64,000 bases of DNA from DATGKG01 sp963783145 (GTDB lineage Bacteria; Desulfobacterota; Binatia; Binatales; Binataceae), in NCBI GenBank assembly GCA_963783145.1, contig CAWAMM010000009.1:186001-250000 (forward strand), written 5' to 3'. The notes beneath the pieces were generated by a model. It made no database searches and had not been told where the DNA came from. It saw only the letters and a list, made by a program, of their open reading frames with translations. The stretch's first letter is position 1, and each line of letters starts with the position of its first letter. A program made the translations under genes and the position numbers. Shown here piece after piece: positions 52,717-60,383 of this stretch.

Positions 52717-53065
52717 CAGAATATTGCCTCCGCGTAGGTTCGGTTCATGTTCTCAATTGCGATGGGATGGGTACTGAGTGAGCTTCTCCAGTACCATCGT
52801 TACCGTAGTGCGGTCAGTAGCCTTGCTGACAAAAACTGTCAACTCGAATGTGGCAAAGATCGTCGACTAACAGTCGAGACCAAGCGAAGCGACCGCGCAT
52901 TCCTAGCGGAGAGTAAAAGTGCGGTGGTCGAGCAGAGTGCACGGGAAATTCGAAAAAATGAGCCGCGAACAAGGTAAATCAGAGAGCTCGATTCAACACC
53001 TTAAGCGCGACGATTCCGCCGCTCTCAAGTTCGGCTTCTAGACCGCAGTAGAATTTCTCATGCCG
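52717..53065. other. Spacer between the two DUF1329 genes
   Basis: About 350 bases without a gene. The left part holds the promoter of the first DUF1329 gene (52814-52842). The right end is the terminator of the second (53066-53101). The centre (52850-53060) shows nothing recognisable. Confidence 0.5.
52814..52842 (-). promoter_or_regulatory. Candidate promoter of DUF1329 paralogue 1
   Basis: On the minus strand a perfect -35 box TTGACA (complement of 52837-52842), a 17-base spacer and a weak -10 TACTGA (complement of 52814-52819). The octamer GTTGACAG at the -35 is shared with the second DUF1329 gene. Confidence 0.4.
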
Positions 53066-53101
53066 AAAAAACTCCGGCCCACCCCCGATGGGGTAGGCCG
53101 G
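53066..53101 (-). terminator. Rho-independent terminator of the second DUF1329 gene
   Basis: On the minus strand a stem CCGGCCTACCCC/GGGGGTGGGCCGG (plus-strand 53074-53101) is followed by AGTTTTTT (complement of 53066-53073). It lies 32 bases after the stop and is clearly related to the hairpin at 51335. Confidence 0.85.
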
Positions 53102-53132
53102 ATTGCGGACAACCACTTCGAAGCTTAAGCGA

Positions 53133-54446
53133 TCAGTCGCCGGAGATCGCGTGACCGCCTTCAGCCGCGCGCGCCATCTGCTCGGGAGTAAACCAGTCGC
53201 GATCGATAGCGCCCATGTTGATGAACCATGAATCGCGCGAAGGAGCGTACATCGACGGGTGGTAGCAGACCGTCGAGAAGCCGCTCTGCGCGTTGACGCT
53301 CGATGAACCGACCTGGAACTCGCGCTTGAAAGGATAGATGGCGATGCGCGCGTCGGGTTCGGAGCGATCGGCATAATACATCCACGAGGTGTAGTTGACG
53401 AACAACTGCCCCTGGCGATCGTAAATGTCATTGGCCATTACGAAAACCGCCTCGCTGTCCAGATACAGAACCTCGTGGTCATACAGCGACACGAAGTGAC
53501 CGGGACGGGGCTTCGCCTCGATTACGAACATGTGGCGGATTTCCCATGGGTCTGGACAATGGCTGGCGCCGCCGTCGGTGGGACATCGCACGTCAGGCGA
53601 ATGGCCGACGTTGATCGCCGCGAGCATGTTCTTCTCGCCCAGCATCTTGAAATCGTAGTTTTCGTTCTTGCCGCTGAAGCCCTCGTAGTGATTGGGGTCA
53701 TAGGCCTGCGGTCCCGAGGCGGTATCCAGAATGGAGTAATTGAGACGACGCACCCGCCGCGAACCCGGAGTCCAGGTCCAGCTGTCGTCATCGCGACCGG
53801 GATCGGCATAGCGGAATTTGATGAGCCCGGTACCGCGCGCGTCCTGTGGCTGGAGAACAGGATAGAGCAGGTTCAGGTAATAGCGGCCGGTCTTCTTGAA
53901 ATCCGGATCGATTGGAATCGGATCGACTTCGGTACGGCCGACCTCATTGTAGCCCGCGTAGTGGCCCACTTCGTAGTCGACGATCTGGCGGAACGGAGCG
54001 TTCTTGCCCCAGTATTCGCTGTCACAATCGAACCAGCGCAGATCGTAGTCGTCGCTGGAGATCGGACGGAACGCTTCATTCCACATCACCTTGTCGCCAG
54101 CGTGTGGATCGTTGGCATCGATGATCGGAAACGGCTCGCCTGCGACATAGCCGACCAGGCTACGTCCATCAGGGGTAAGGCGGACCTGCGCAGAGTACTT
54201 TTCGGTTGCTTCCTTATACGGTGGCGGCCAATCGATCCGCTCGGTAGGAGCAACCTTCAAGCTCATGCCGTGCTGAATCCGGAGGTACTGCCCTGGCGAG
54301 ACCAGGTCTCGCACCTTCTCCGCATTCTCGTCAGTAATGAAATCGCCCGGCTTGACTTGCGCGAGCGTGGACGAGGCCGTCGCTAACACTGCGGTAATAA
54401 TCGCAGTCGAGGCGGCGGCAACCCAAAATCTTCCAAAACTCCGCAT
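53133..54446 (-). CDS. Exported DUF1329-family protein (paralogue 2)
   Basis: The 437-residue product is nearly the same as the one at 51403-52716 along its entire length. It has a signal peptide (MRSFGRFWVAAASTAIITAV, cleavage near ALA-type TLAQ), then QVKPGDFITDENAEKVRDLV, EVGHYAGYNEVGRTEVDPIP, AYDPNHYEGFSGKNENYDFK and CPTDGGASHCPDPW. The start is the ATG at 54446: it gives GGAGG at nine bases and the same length as the paralogue. The ATG at 54452 would sit only three bases from GGAGG. The gene pair with matching terminators and -35 boxes indicates a local duplication including flanks. Probably a periplasmic carrier of a lipid or other hydrophobic compound; inference only. Confidence 0.88.
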   Translation of the reverse strand: MRSFGRFWVAAASTAIITAVLATASSTLAQVKPGDFITDENAEKVRDLVSPGQYLRIQHGMSLKVAPTERIDWPPPYKEATEKYSAQVRLTPDGRSLVGYVAGEPFPIIDANDPHAGDKVMWNEAFRPISSDDYDLRWFDCDSEYWGKNAPFRQIVDYEVGHYAGYNEVGRTEVDPIPIDPDFKKTGRYYLNLLYPVLQPQDARGTGLIKFRYADPGRDDDSWTWTPGSRRVRRLNYSILDTASGPQAYDPNHYEGFSGKNENYDFKMLGEKNMLAAINVGHSPDVRCPTDGGASHCPDPWEIRHMFVIEAKPRPGHFVSLYDHEVLYLDSEAVFVMANDIYDRQGQLFVNYTSWMYYADRSEPDARIAIYPFKREFQVGSSSVNAQSGFSTVCYHPSMYAPSRDSWFINMGAIDRDWFTPEQMARAAEGGHAISGD

Positions 54447-54526
54447 AAACATTGGCCTCCGATGTCCCTGCTTGCTACGTAGCATTAATCCTTAACCAAA
54501 TCTTCAAGAGCAAACCTTATAGTGCG

Positions 54527-54555
54527 TGATTAGCTCCACAGGTAGAAGCTGTCAA
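54527..54555 (-). promoter_or_regulatory. Candidate promoter of DUF1329 paralogue 2
   Basis: On the minus strand a perfect -35 TTGACA (complement of 54550-54555), a 17-base spacer and a weak -10 TAATCA (complement of 54527-54532). The GTTGACAG octamer and its distance from the gene resemble the site upstream of paralogue 1. Confidence 0.4.
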
Positions 54556-54725
54556 CAGACATAATGTATGGGCTCCCATAAGCCCTTGAACCATCTGATC
54601 CAAAAGCTGAACTAACGTTCAGAATATGCGACGGAGGTGGATCGGCGAGCGAGCCATCGGTTGGAAATTACTTGCTCAATCGGTAAGGATAGTTCCGATC
54701 AGATCAAGGCTCGCGGGTAACATAT

Positions 54726-55079
54726 ATGGTGACCTGGTTTCCGGTGCTGGTGACATTGGTGGTGGCCGGCGTGGTGGTCGGCGTGATGGTGAATATCAAC
54801 GCGCTGATCGGTCCCCGGCGAGTAACGAAAATCAAAATGGAATCGTTCGAGTGCGGCAACCCTCCCAGCGGCAGCGCATGGGGCCGCTTCTCGGTGCGCT
54901 TCTACCTGACCGCGCTCCTGTTTCTGGTCTTCGATGTTGAAGTCATCTTCCTTTATCCGTGGGCGGTCGAACTGCGGAAGCTGGGGATGTTCGGCTTCAT
55001 CGAAGCGTTCATATTCATCGCGATTCTGTTCGTCGGTCTGATTTACGCATGGGAGCGCGGCGCGCTCGATTGGGATTAA
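54726..55079 (+). CDS. nuoA: NADH-quinone oxidoreductase subunit A
   Basis: Small membrane subunit of respiratory complex I. The 117-residue product has three hydrophobic helices and the signature ESFECGNPPSGSAWGRFSVR, followed by FYLTALLFLVFDVEVIFLYP and WAVELRKLG. The length is typical. No strong ribosome binding site precedes the ATG at 54726. It is followed after six bases by nuoC. The usual nuoB gene between nuoA and nuoC is absent. Confidence 0.95.
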   Translation: MVTWFPVLVTLVVAGVVVGVMVNINALIGPRRVTKIKMESFECGNPPSGSAWGRFSVRFYLTALLFLVFDVEVIFLYPWAVELRKLGMFGFIEAFIFIAILFVGLIYAWERGALDWD

Positions 55080-55085
55080 GCCTCG

Positions 55086-55589
55086 ATGCTGATCGAAAAG
55101 CTCCAGGAAAAATTCGGGATGGCGATCCTCCAGAGCAGCAGCGCGCTGGGCGAGGACACCGTCGTCATCGATCGTGACCATGCGCCTGAGATCTTCCGCA
55201 CGCTTCGCGATGACGATGACTTCTCCTTCGAGTTTCTCATCGATCTAACGGCGGTGGACTGGCCCGAGCGCCGGCCACGCTTCGATGTCGTCTATCAGCT
55301 CAAGTCCATGACCCGCGCGCTTCGGTTGCGGGTGAAGATCCAGGTTGGCGCCGGTGACGACGCGTGGGTGCCGAGCGCGCATCCGGTTTGGAAGTCGGCC
55401 GACTGGCTGGAGCGCGAATGCTTCGATATGTTCGGCATCCAATTTCGGGGACATCCGGATCTACGCCGCATCCTTCTGTATGACACCTTCGTCGGCCATC
55501 CGTTGCGCAAGGATTACCCGTACCAGAAGCGGCAACCCATCGTGCCGGAAATAGATCCGATCACGAAGCCGCTCCGACCGACGAAATAA
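55086..55589 (+). CDS. nuoC: NADH-quinone oxidoreductase subunit C
   Basis: Peripheral-arm 30-kDa subunit of complex I. The 167-residue product includes the family signature WLERECFDMFGIQFRGHPDL followed by RRILLYDTF and GHPLRKDYP. FEFLIDLTAVDWPERRPRFD in the first half is also typical. It is shorter than NuoC-NuoD fusions, and nuoD is a separate gene ten bases downstream. Confidence 0.95.
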   Translation: MLIEKLQEKFGMAILQSSSALGEDTVVIDRDHAPEIFRTLRDDDDFSFEFLIDLTAVDWPERRPRFDVVYQLKSMTRALRLRVKIQVGAGDDAWVPSAHPVWKSADWLERECFDMFGIQFRGHPDLRRILLYDTFVGHPLRKDYPYQKRQPIVPEIDPITKPLRPTK

Positions 55590-55599
55590 GGGACTCATC

Positions 55600-56814
55600 A
55601 TGCCGCTGCCCGCACGCTGGTCACAAAAAATCGAGGCTTCCGATCCCACCGATGAGATCATGGAGCTGCAGATGGGCCCTTCGCATCCCGCCGCGCACGG
55701 CACCATCAAGTTCAACCTCAAGTTGGACGGCGAGCGAGTCGCCGATTGCGACGTCGAGGTCGGCTACCTCCATCGCGCATTCGAAAAGATGTGCGAGCAG
55801 GGCACCTGGACCCAATGTTTCCCCTACACCGACCGGCTCAATTACGCCTCGCCCTGCATCAACAATGTGGGCTTCGCGCTGGCGGTCGAGAAGCTGCTCG
55901 GCATCGAGATTCCGGAGCGAGCAAAGTATCTGCGGGTGATCATGAGCGAGATCTCTCGCATCACCGATCATCTCACCTGCCTGGGGATGGCGAGCCAGGA
56001 GGTCGGCGCGACTACGGCCAGTTTTCTTATGATCGAAGGGCGCGAGATGCTTTACGACTTGGTGGAAGCGGTGACCGGCGCGCGTCTGACGGTGACCTGG
56101 TGCCGCGTCGGGGGCGTTGCGCACGATCTTCCGGACGGCTTCAAGGAACGCGTCGGGATCGCGTTGAAGCACATCGATGAGCTGCTTGCCGACGCCGACA
56201 AGCTGCTTTCGCGCAACCGCGTCTTTATCGATCGGATGTCGGGCGTCGGCATGCTTCCACAGAAAGACGCAATCTCCTACGGATTGACGGGACCGCTGCT
56301 GCGCGCCACCGGCGTAGCCTATGATGTCCGTAAGGCCAATCCCTACCTGGTCTACGATCGCTTCACCTTCGACGTCATCACCGGCGAGCGCGGCGATAAC
56401 TATGATCGCTTCAACGTCCGCTTCCGCGAGATGGCCGAGTCGCAGAAGATCATCGGACAGGCAATCGCGGATCTACCTGACGGTCCGATCATAGTGGGGG
56501 ATCCGAAGATTGCGCTGCCGCCCAAGGAGCGGGTCTACAATTCCATCGAGGGGCTGATGAACCACTTCAAGCTCATCATGGAGGGAATCAAGGTACCGCC
56601 CGGCGAGACCTACTCGGCGGTTGAAGGCGCCAACGGGGAGCTCGGCTTCTATGTGGTGAGCGACGGCAGCGGTCGGCCCTATCGGGTGCGGGTGCGGCCG
56701 CCTTGTTTCCTTGCGATGGGCGCGCTCAACAAGATGCTGATTGGGCATATGATCCCGGACATCATAACGACGTTTGGGATGATCAACATGATCGGCGGCG
56801 AATGCGACCGCTAG
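55600..56814 (+). CDS. nuoD: NADH-quinone oxidoreductase subunit D
   Basis: Peripheral-arm 49-kDa subunit of complex I, which contributes to the quinone site. The 404-residue product has MGPSHPAAHGTIKFNLKLDG, VEVGYLHRAFEKMCEQGTW, RLNYASPCINNVGFALAVEK, EISRITDHLTCLGM and the C-terminal PCFLAMGALNKMLIG and GGECDR. The length and ends match full-length NuoD. After it the nuo series stops: the next 330 bases are non-coding and lead to a toxin-antitoxin module. Subunits B and E-N must be encoded elsewhere, if complex I is complete. Confidence 0.96.
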   Translation: MPLPARWSQKIEASDPTDEIMELQMGPSHPAAHGTIKFNLKLDGERVADCDVEVGYLHRAFEKMCEQGTWTQCFPYTDRLNYASPCINNVGFALAVEKLLGIEIPERAKYLRVIMSEISRITDHLTCLGMASQEVGATTASFLMIEGREMLYDLVEAVTGARLTVTWCRVGGVAHDLPDGFKERVGIALKHIDELLADADKLLSRNRVFIDRMSGVGMLPQKDAISYGLTGPLLRATGVAYDVRKANPYLVYDRFTFDVITGERGDNYDRFNVRFREMAESQKIIGQAIADLPDGPIIVGDPKIALPPKERVYNSIEGLMNHFKLIMEGIKVPPGETYSAVEGANGELGFYVVSDGSGRPYRVRVRPPCFLAMGALNKMLIGHMIPDIITTFGMINMIGGECDR

Positions 56815-57148
56815 CCCGAGGCTAAACCTCCAGCGCCGAGATACCTATTATTATCGACGTGTTGTCGGTAATGTGGATGACGTCTAAATAGCCCTGAAAT
56901 AGCTCTGCGTTTTGGAAAAGTGCAGGGATTTCCTCGATCATTTGGCTTCGTTTGGTAAAACGTCACGTATGACGACGGCCGAAGTGGGTTTGTTTTTGCA
57001 CTTTCCATTCGAATGCGTGACGAGCGGTGGGTTCGTTTATGTAATTTCACCTCTGCCGCACGCTCCAAAAATGCGGGTGGCGCCCGATGAGGACGCCACT
57101 ACCTAAACATTAGCATATTTGACAGAACGATGTATTCCTCAGGTTGCG
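56815..57148. other. Non-coding gap between nuoD and the higBA operon
   Basis: About 334 bases with reduced G+C. Apart from the higBA terminator at 57067-57100 I see no gene. A 64-codon frame at 56912-57106 reads through that terminator and lacks protein character. No continuation of the nuo cluster is detectable. Confidence 0.5.
57067..57100 (-). terminator. Probable terminator of the higBA operon
   Basis: Minus-strand stem GTGGCG/CGCCAC (plus-strand 57077-57082 and 57094-57099) with an 11-base loop, followed downstream by GCATTTTTGG (T-run complement of 57067-57071). It lies about 50 bases beyond the higA stop. The stem is short and the T-run is five bases, so strength is moderate. Confidence 0.55.
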
Positions 57149-57547
57149 CTATGCATAGGAGCCAAGTTTGGAGAAACCCCTCCGGGCTTTAATCATTGGT
57201 TTAGTCGATCGTGCGCCGCGCGCACGCGGCAGCCGTGCGGCCTTGGCATCACGCGGTAAAACTTCGCGCTCAACTTGTTCCTCGATCCGATATTTCGCCT
57301 CTTCCAGCTCGTAGCGCTTTTGCAAATTCATCCAGAACTCGGGAGAGGTTCTAAAATAGCGTCCCAGCCGAAGGGCTGTTTCCGCGCTGATTCCACGCTC
57401 GCCGTCAACGATTTGGCTGATCCGATTGGCCGGAACTCGTAGCGCAAGTGCGAGTTGATGCATGTTCAGGCCGAGCGGGCTGAGAAATTCCTCGGCCAAA
57501 ATTTCGCCCGGATGAATCGGTGGTACTTCTCTTCGCTGGCGCCGCAC
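57149..57547 (-). CDS. higA: HigA-family antitoxin
   Basis: The 132-residue protein has a HigA/VapI-type helix-turn-helix. IHPGEILAEEFLSPLGLNMH is followed by QLALALRVPANRISQIVDGE, then RGISAETALRLGRYFRTSPE and FWMNLQKRYELE. The core (residues ~8-90) is full length. The C-terminal ~40 residues are an extra basic tail (AARLPRARGARSTKP) not usual for the family. The start is a GTG at 57547. It lies 20 bases after the toxin gene, in the toxin-first order typical of higBA. HigA would neutralise HigB and repress the operon. Confidence 0.9.
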   Translation of the reverse strand: MRRQRREVPPIHPGEILAEEFLSPLGLNMHQLALALRVPANRISQIVDGERGISAETALRLGRYFRTSPEFWMNLQKRYELEEAKYRIEEQVEREVLPRDAKAARLPRARGARSTKPMIKARRGFSKLGSYA

Positions 57548-57567
57548 TATCGTTGCAATCCTTATCC

Positions 57568-57846
57568 TCAGTGATAGTCGACAATTTCGACCCGTTCCGC
57601 ATCACGCCCGCGCCATTCGAAGCAGATGCGCCATTGTCGATTTATACGAATACTGTATTGACCGCTGCGACCGCCTCTTAGTTGTTCGAGTTCATTGCCG
57701 GGAGTCATTGCGAGTTCGTTCAAGCTGATTGCGGCATCCAGGATTTCAAGCTTTCGCCGCGCGCCCCGTTCGATACTCTGAAAGCGGCGGCTTCGCCCGC
57801 CAATAAAGAGCTTCTCCGTCTCGCGACATCTGAAACTCTTGATCAC
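57568..57846 (-). CDS. higB: HigB/RelE-family toxin
   Basis: The 92-residue protein matches the HigB (RelE/ParE-type mRNA interferase) family: MIKSFRCRETEKLFIGGRSR, RFQSIERGARRKLEILDAAI, GNELEQLRGGRSGQYSIRIN, then QWRICFEWRGRDAERVEIVD and YH. These toxins cleave mRNA on the ribosome. The N-terminal KSFRC.ETE.LF, the R.NDQWRICF-like stretch (here RINRQWRICFEW) and the VEIVDYH ending are all present. It starts at GTG 57846, only eight bases from the -10 box of its promoter, so its mRNA is nearly leaderless. Confidence 0.92.
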   Translation of the reverse strand: MIKSFRCRETEKLFIGGRSRRFQSIERGARRKLEILDAAISLNELAMTPGNELEQLRGGRSGQYSIRINRQWRICFEWRGRDAERVEIVDYH

Positions 57847-57854
57847 GTATGAAA

Positions 57855-57883
57855 ATCGTATGACGGAAACAGTATAACGTCAA
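57855..57883 (-). promoter_or_regulatory. higBA promoter with overlapping repeats (candidate HigA operator)
   Basis: On the minus strand TTGACG (complement of 57878-57883), a 17-base spacer and TACGAT (complement of 57855-57860), ending eight bases before the higB GTG. The region is packed with related hexamers: GTAT/ATAC arms form an inverted repeat around the -35 (57870-57887). A direct repeat of CATACG spans the -10 and the start codon. This fits HigA autorepression. Confidence 0.6.
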
Positions 57884-57900
57884 TCATACTCTGCGGCGGC

Positions 57901-60219
57901 TTACTTGATGATGCCGCGGGAGCGGAGCGAGGCGATGGTCGCGGCGTCATAGTCGAGGAACTCGCGCAGCACCTCGTCGCCATGCTCACCGTGCAGCGGA
58001 GCCGCATGGCGAATGCTTCCCGGCGTCGCGGAAAACTTCATCAGCATTCCGGTCTGCCATACCTTGCCCCATTGCGAATGGTCCAACTCCGCGAGCAGAT
58101 CGTTCGCCACGATTTGCGGATCGGAAAACAAATCGCGGAAATGATTGACCGGCGTCGATGGAGTTTTTGCCTTCGCCAGTTGCGCGAGTGCGTCATCGCG
58201 ATCGAGCTGCTGGAATTCCTGGGCCAGAATCGACGCGAGCCTCTCATGCCCATGCTCGGGTTCGCGCGCGGCTGCGGTGTAGTCTAGCTTCGGCAGTGCG
58301 GGAAACACCTTGCCGAGCGCTTGCCATTGCGCGGGCGCATCGAGCGCGAGAAACAGCCATTCGCCGTCGCGACATTGATACGCGCGCGACAGGGCCGACC
58401 CACCTCGACGCTCGGGCGCGCCATTTTCCATGTCAGGACGGCCATTATAGAAAATGAACTCGCCGGCCTGAAACGCCATCGAAGCCTGTAACAACGTGGT
58501 CGAGCAAAACTGGCCGAGCCCGGTCTTCTGGCGCGCGCGCAGCGCGAGGATACATCCGAAGGCCGACAGCATCGCGGCGCCGTAATCGCAAATCGCGCAG
58601 GTGAGATAGACCGGATGATGATGCGGCCCACCCTGCGCCGCCATCACACCCGAGCGCGCCTGCAGCAGCGGATCGAAGCCCGGCTGATTGTGATCGGGGC
58701 CGGTATTGCCGAACGCATTGACGGACATATAGATGATGCCGGGATTCGCCTTCGCCAGCGTGTCGTAGTCGAGCCCGAAGCGCTTCATCCGCCCGGGGCG
58801 GAGATTTTCCACCAGCACGTCGGCCTCTTCGGCGAGGCGATAGACGATGTCGAGGCCTTCGCGATTGTTGAGATCGATCGCGAGCCCGCGTTTGCCCTGG
58901 TTCCATCCGAGGAAGCCGAAACCGAAAGTGCGAAACGCGTCGCCTTCGAGATTTTCGATTTTGATCACATTCGCGCCGAGCTGTGCAAGGATCATCGGAC
59001 CATACGAACCCGCGATGTAGCTGGCGAAATCGAGCACCGTGACGCCGTCGAGCGGGCCCTTGACGAGGCTGCTCTCGTTGGTCGCGGCTACAGGATGAGG
59101 CGCATGGTGGAAGGTCGCGTGTTGATGCGCATTCGGGGTTGCAGGGGCGGGTCCGATAATCTCACCCGGAGTCGCGGTGAGGGTCACGGGCACGCCGAGC
59201 TGCACCGTGTCGCCGAGGATCGAATCGCGCACTTCCTGGCGCATTCCGATCGCGGCGGTTTGCGGATACGCGATGAATTCCTGCCGCGTCATGACCGGCG
59301 CGCACGGCACATCGGCCTCGCGCAGGATCTTAACCCACTCGTCGCGCGGTTTGGTGCGGATGACAGGTTCGAGGATGTCCTTCAGAGCCTGCCAGTGTTC
59401 CGGGGGAATTCCCCACGGCGCGCCTTCGAAGCGCGAATCGGAAACCAGCTCCGGCAGATCGAGCGCGAGGACAAATTTGCCCCAGAACGTCGCGTTGCCG
59501 CATGCGGCGAACAAGTACTTGTGATCGGAGGCCTCGAACAGCCGATAGCATGGGATCGGGCCCAGCGGATCCTGCGGTCCGTGATAGAGCGTGGTCATCT
59601 TCTCATGCTTCAGCACGCCGCCCGTCTGTAGCGATAGCGCGCCGGCCAGGATCGAGACCTCGAGCTCCTGACCCTCGCCGGTGTGCTCGCGCGCGATGAG
59701 CCCGGCGACCGCGGCGCTCGCGCCCATCACTCCGGCCGAGTAACTCGCCGCCGGAAACACCAACGGAACCGGATTGCCGCTGCGCGACCACTGGCTGCCG
59801 GCGATGCCGGCGCGGGCCGCGACCAACTCGTCACTCGCGTCGAACTCGGCCTCGGGACCGCGACTCCCGAAAGAGGGGATGTTGAGCACTAGCGTGTGCG
59901 GATTGATTTTTCGAATCGATGCGTAATCGAGCCCCTGCGCTTTCAGACGCGTAGGAGTCGAGCCGGTGATGACGAGGTCGGCGCTTTTCACGAGCGCCGC
60001 GATCGACCATTTGCCGTCGGTCGAGGCGGCATCGAGGGAGACCGAGCGCTTCGAGCGATTGAGGACCTGAAAATGCGGGGTGCCGCGTTCGGGGGCGCCG
60101 CCCGGCGGCTCGACCACGATGGCGTCGGCGCCCTGCTCGGCCAGCAGCATCGCGGCATAGGCAGCGCCGAGGTTGGAGTGAAACTCGAGGACGTTAATTC
60201 CGGTAAGTGCTTTCGCCAT
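57901..60219 (-). CDS. Two-domain class III CoA-transferase (tandem CaiB/BaiF fusion)
   Basis: The 772-residue protein has two complete CaiB/BaiF domains in one chain. Domain 1 (~1-375) opens LTGINVLEFHSNLGAAYAAM and includes LLAEQGADAIVVEPPGGAPE and LNIPSFGSRGPEAEFDASDE. Domain 2 (~395-770) opens LDGVTVLDFASYIAGSYGPM and includes GANVIKIENLEGDAFRTFGF, ADVLVENLRPGRMKRFGLDY, and YMSVNAFGNTGPDHNQPGFD, where the Asp before PLLQARSGV is the family nucleophile. Domain 1 has SDELVAARAGI at that place. Such fusions occur in environmental CoA-transferases and could form an intrachain version of the usual interlocked dimer. The ATG at 60219 is preferred to the upstream start at 60258. Confidence 0.9.
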   Translation of the reverse strand: MAKALTGINVLEFHSNLGAAYAAMLLAEQGADAIVVEPPGGAPERGTPHFQVLNRSKRSVSLDAASTDGKWSIAALVKSADLVITGSTPTRLKAQGLDYASIRKINPHTLVLNIPSFGSRGPEAEFDASDELVAARAGIAGSQWSRSGNPVPLVFPAASYSAGVMGASAAVAGLIAREHTGEGQELEVSILAGALSLQTGGVLKHEKMTTLYHGPQDPLGPIPCYRLFEASDHKYLFAACGNATFWGKFVLALDLPELVSDSRFEGAPWGIPPEHWQALKDILEPVIRTKPRDEWVKILREADVPCAPVMTRQEFIAYPQTAAIGMRQEVRDSILGDTVQLGVPVTLTATPGEIIGPAPATPNAHQHATFHHAPHPVAATNESSLVKGPLDGVTVLDFASYIAGSYGPMILAQLGANVIKIENLEGDAFRTFGFGFLGWNQGKRGLAIDLNNREGLDIVYRLAEEADVLVENLRPGRMKRFGLDYDTLAKANPGIIYMSVNAFGNTGPDHNQPGFDPLLQARSGVMAAQGGPHHHPVYLTCAICDYGAAMLSAFGCILALRARQKTGLGQFCSTTLLQASMAFQAGEFIFYNGRPDMENGAPERRGGSALSRAYQCRDGEWLFLALDAPAQWQALGKVFPALPKLDYTAAAREPEHGHERLASILAQEFQQLDRDDALAQLAKAKTPSTPVNHFRDLFSDPQIVANDLLAELDHSQWGKVWQTGMLMKFSATPGSIRHAAPLHGEHGDEVLREFLDYDAATIASLRSRGIIK

Positions 60220-60383
60220 TTCAATCGGATATTCGTCTACTCGAAGGCTTGACTTCAAGGCGTCGCAACCGATCGTTAATCATTTCGTAATCTGATTTTC
60301 TTAGGGTTGGCGGCTCGACCCGGTAGCATCAATACGGGACGAATCTGTCCATCGTTCAGCCAAATCTCTGGTGGGGAAATTGA

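Noticed and set aside
54565..54590. Hairpin GGGCT-N6-AGCCC upstream of nuoA
   Set aside because: The stem is only five bases with no T-run; it is not convincing as a terminator or riboswitch.
56912..57106. 64-codon plus-strand frame after nuoD
   Set aside because: It reads through the higBA terminator and has no protein character.
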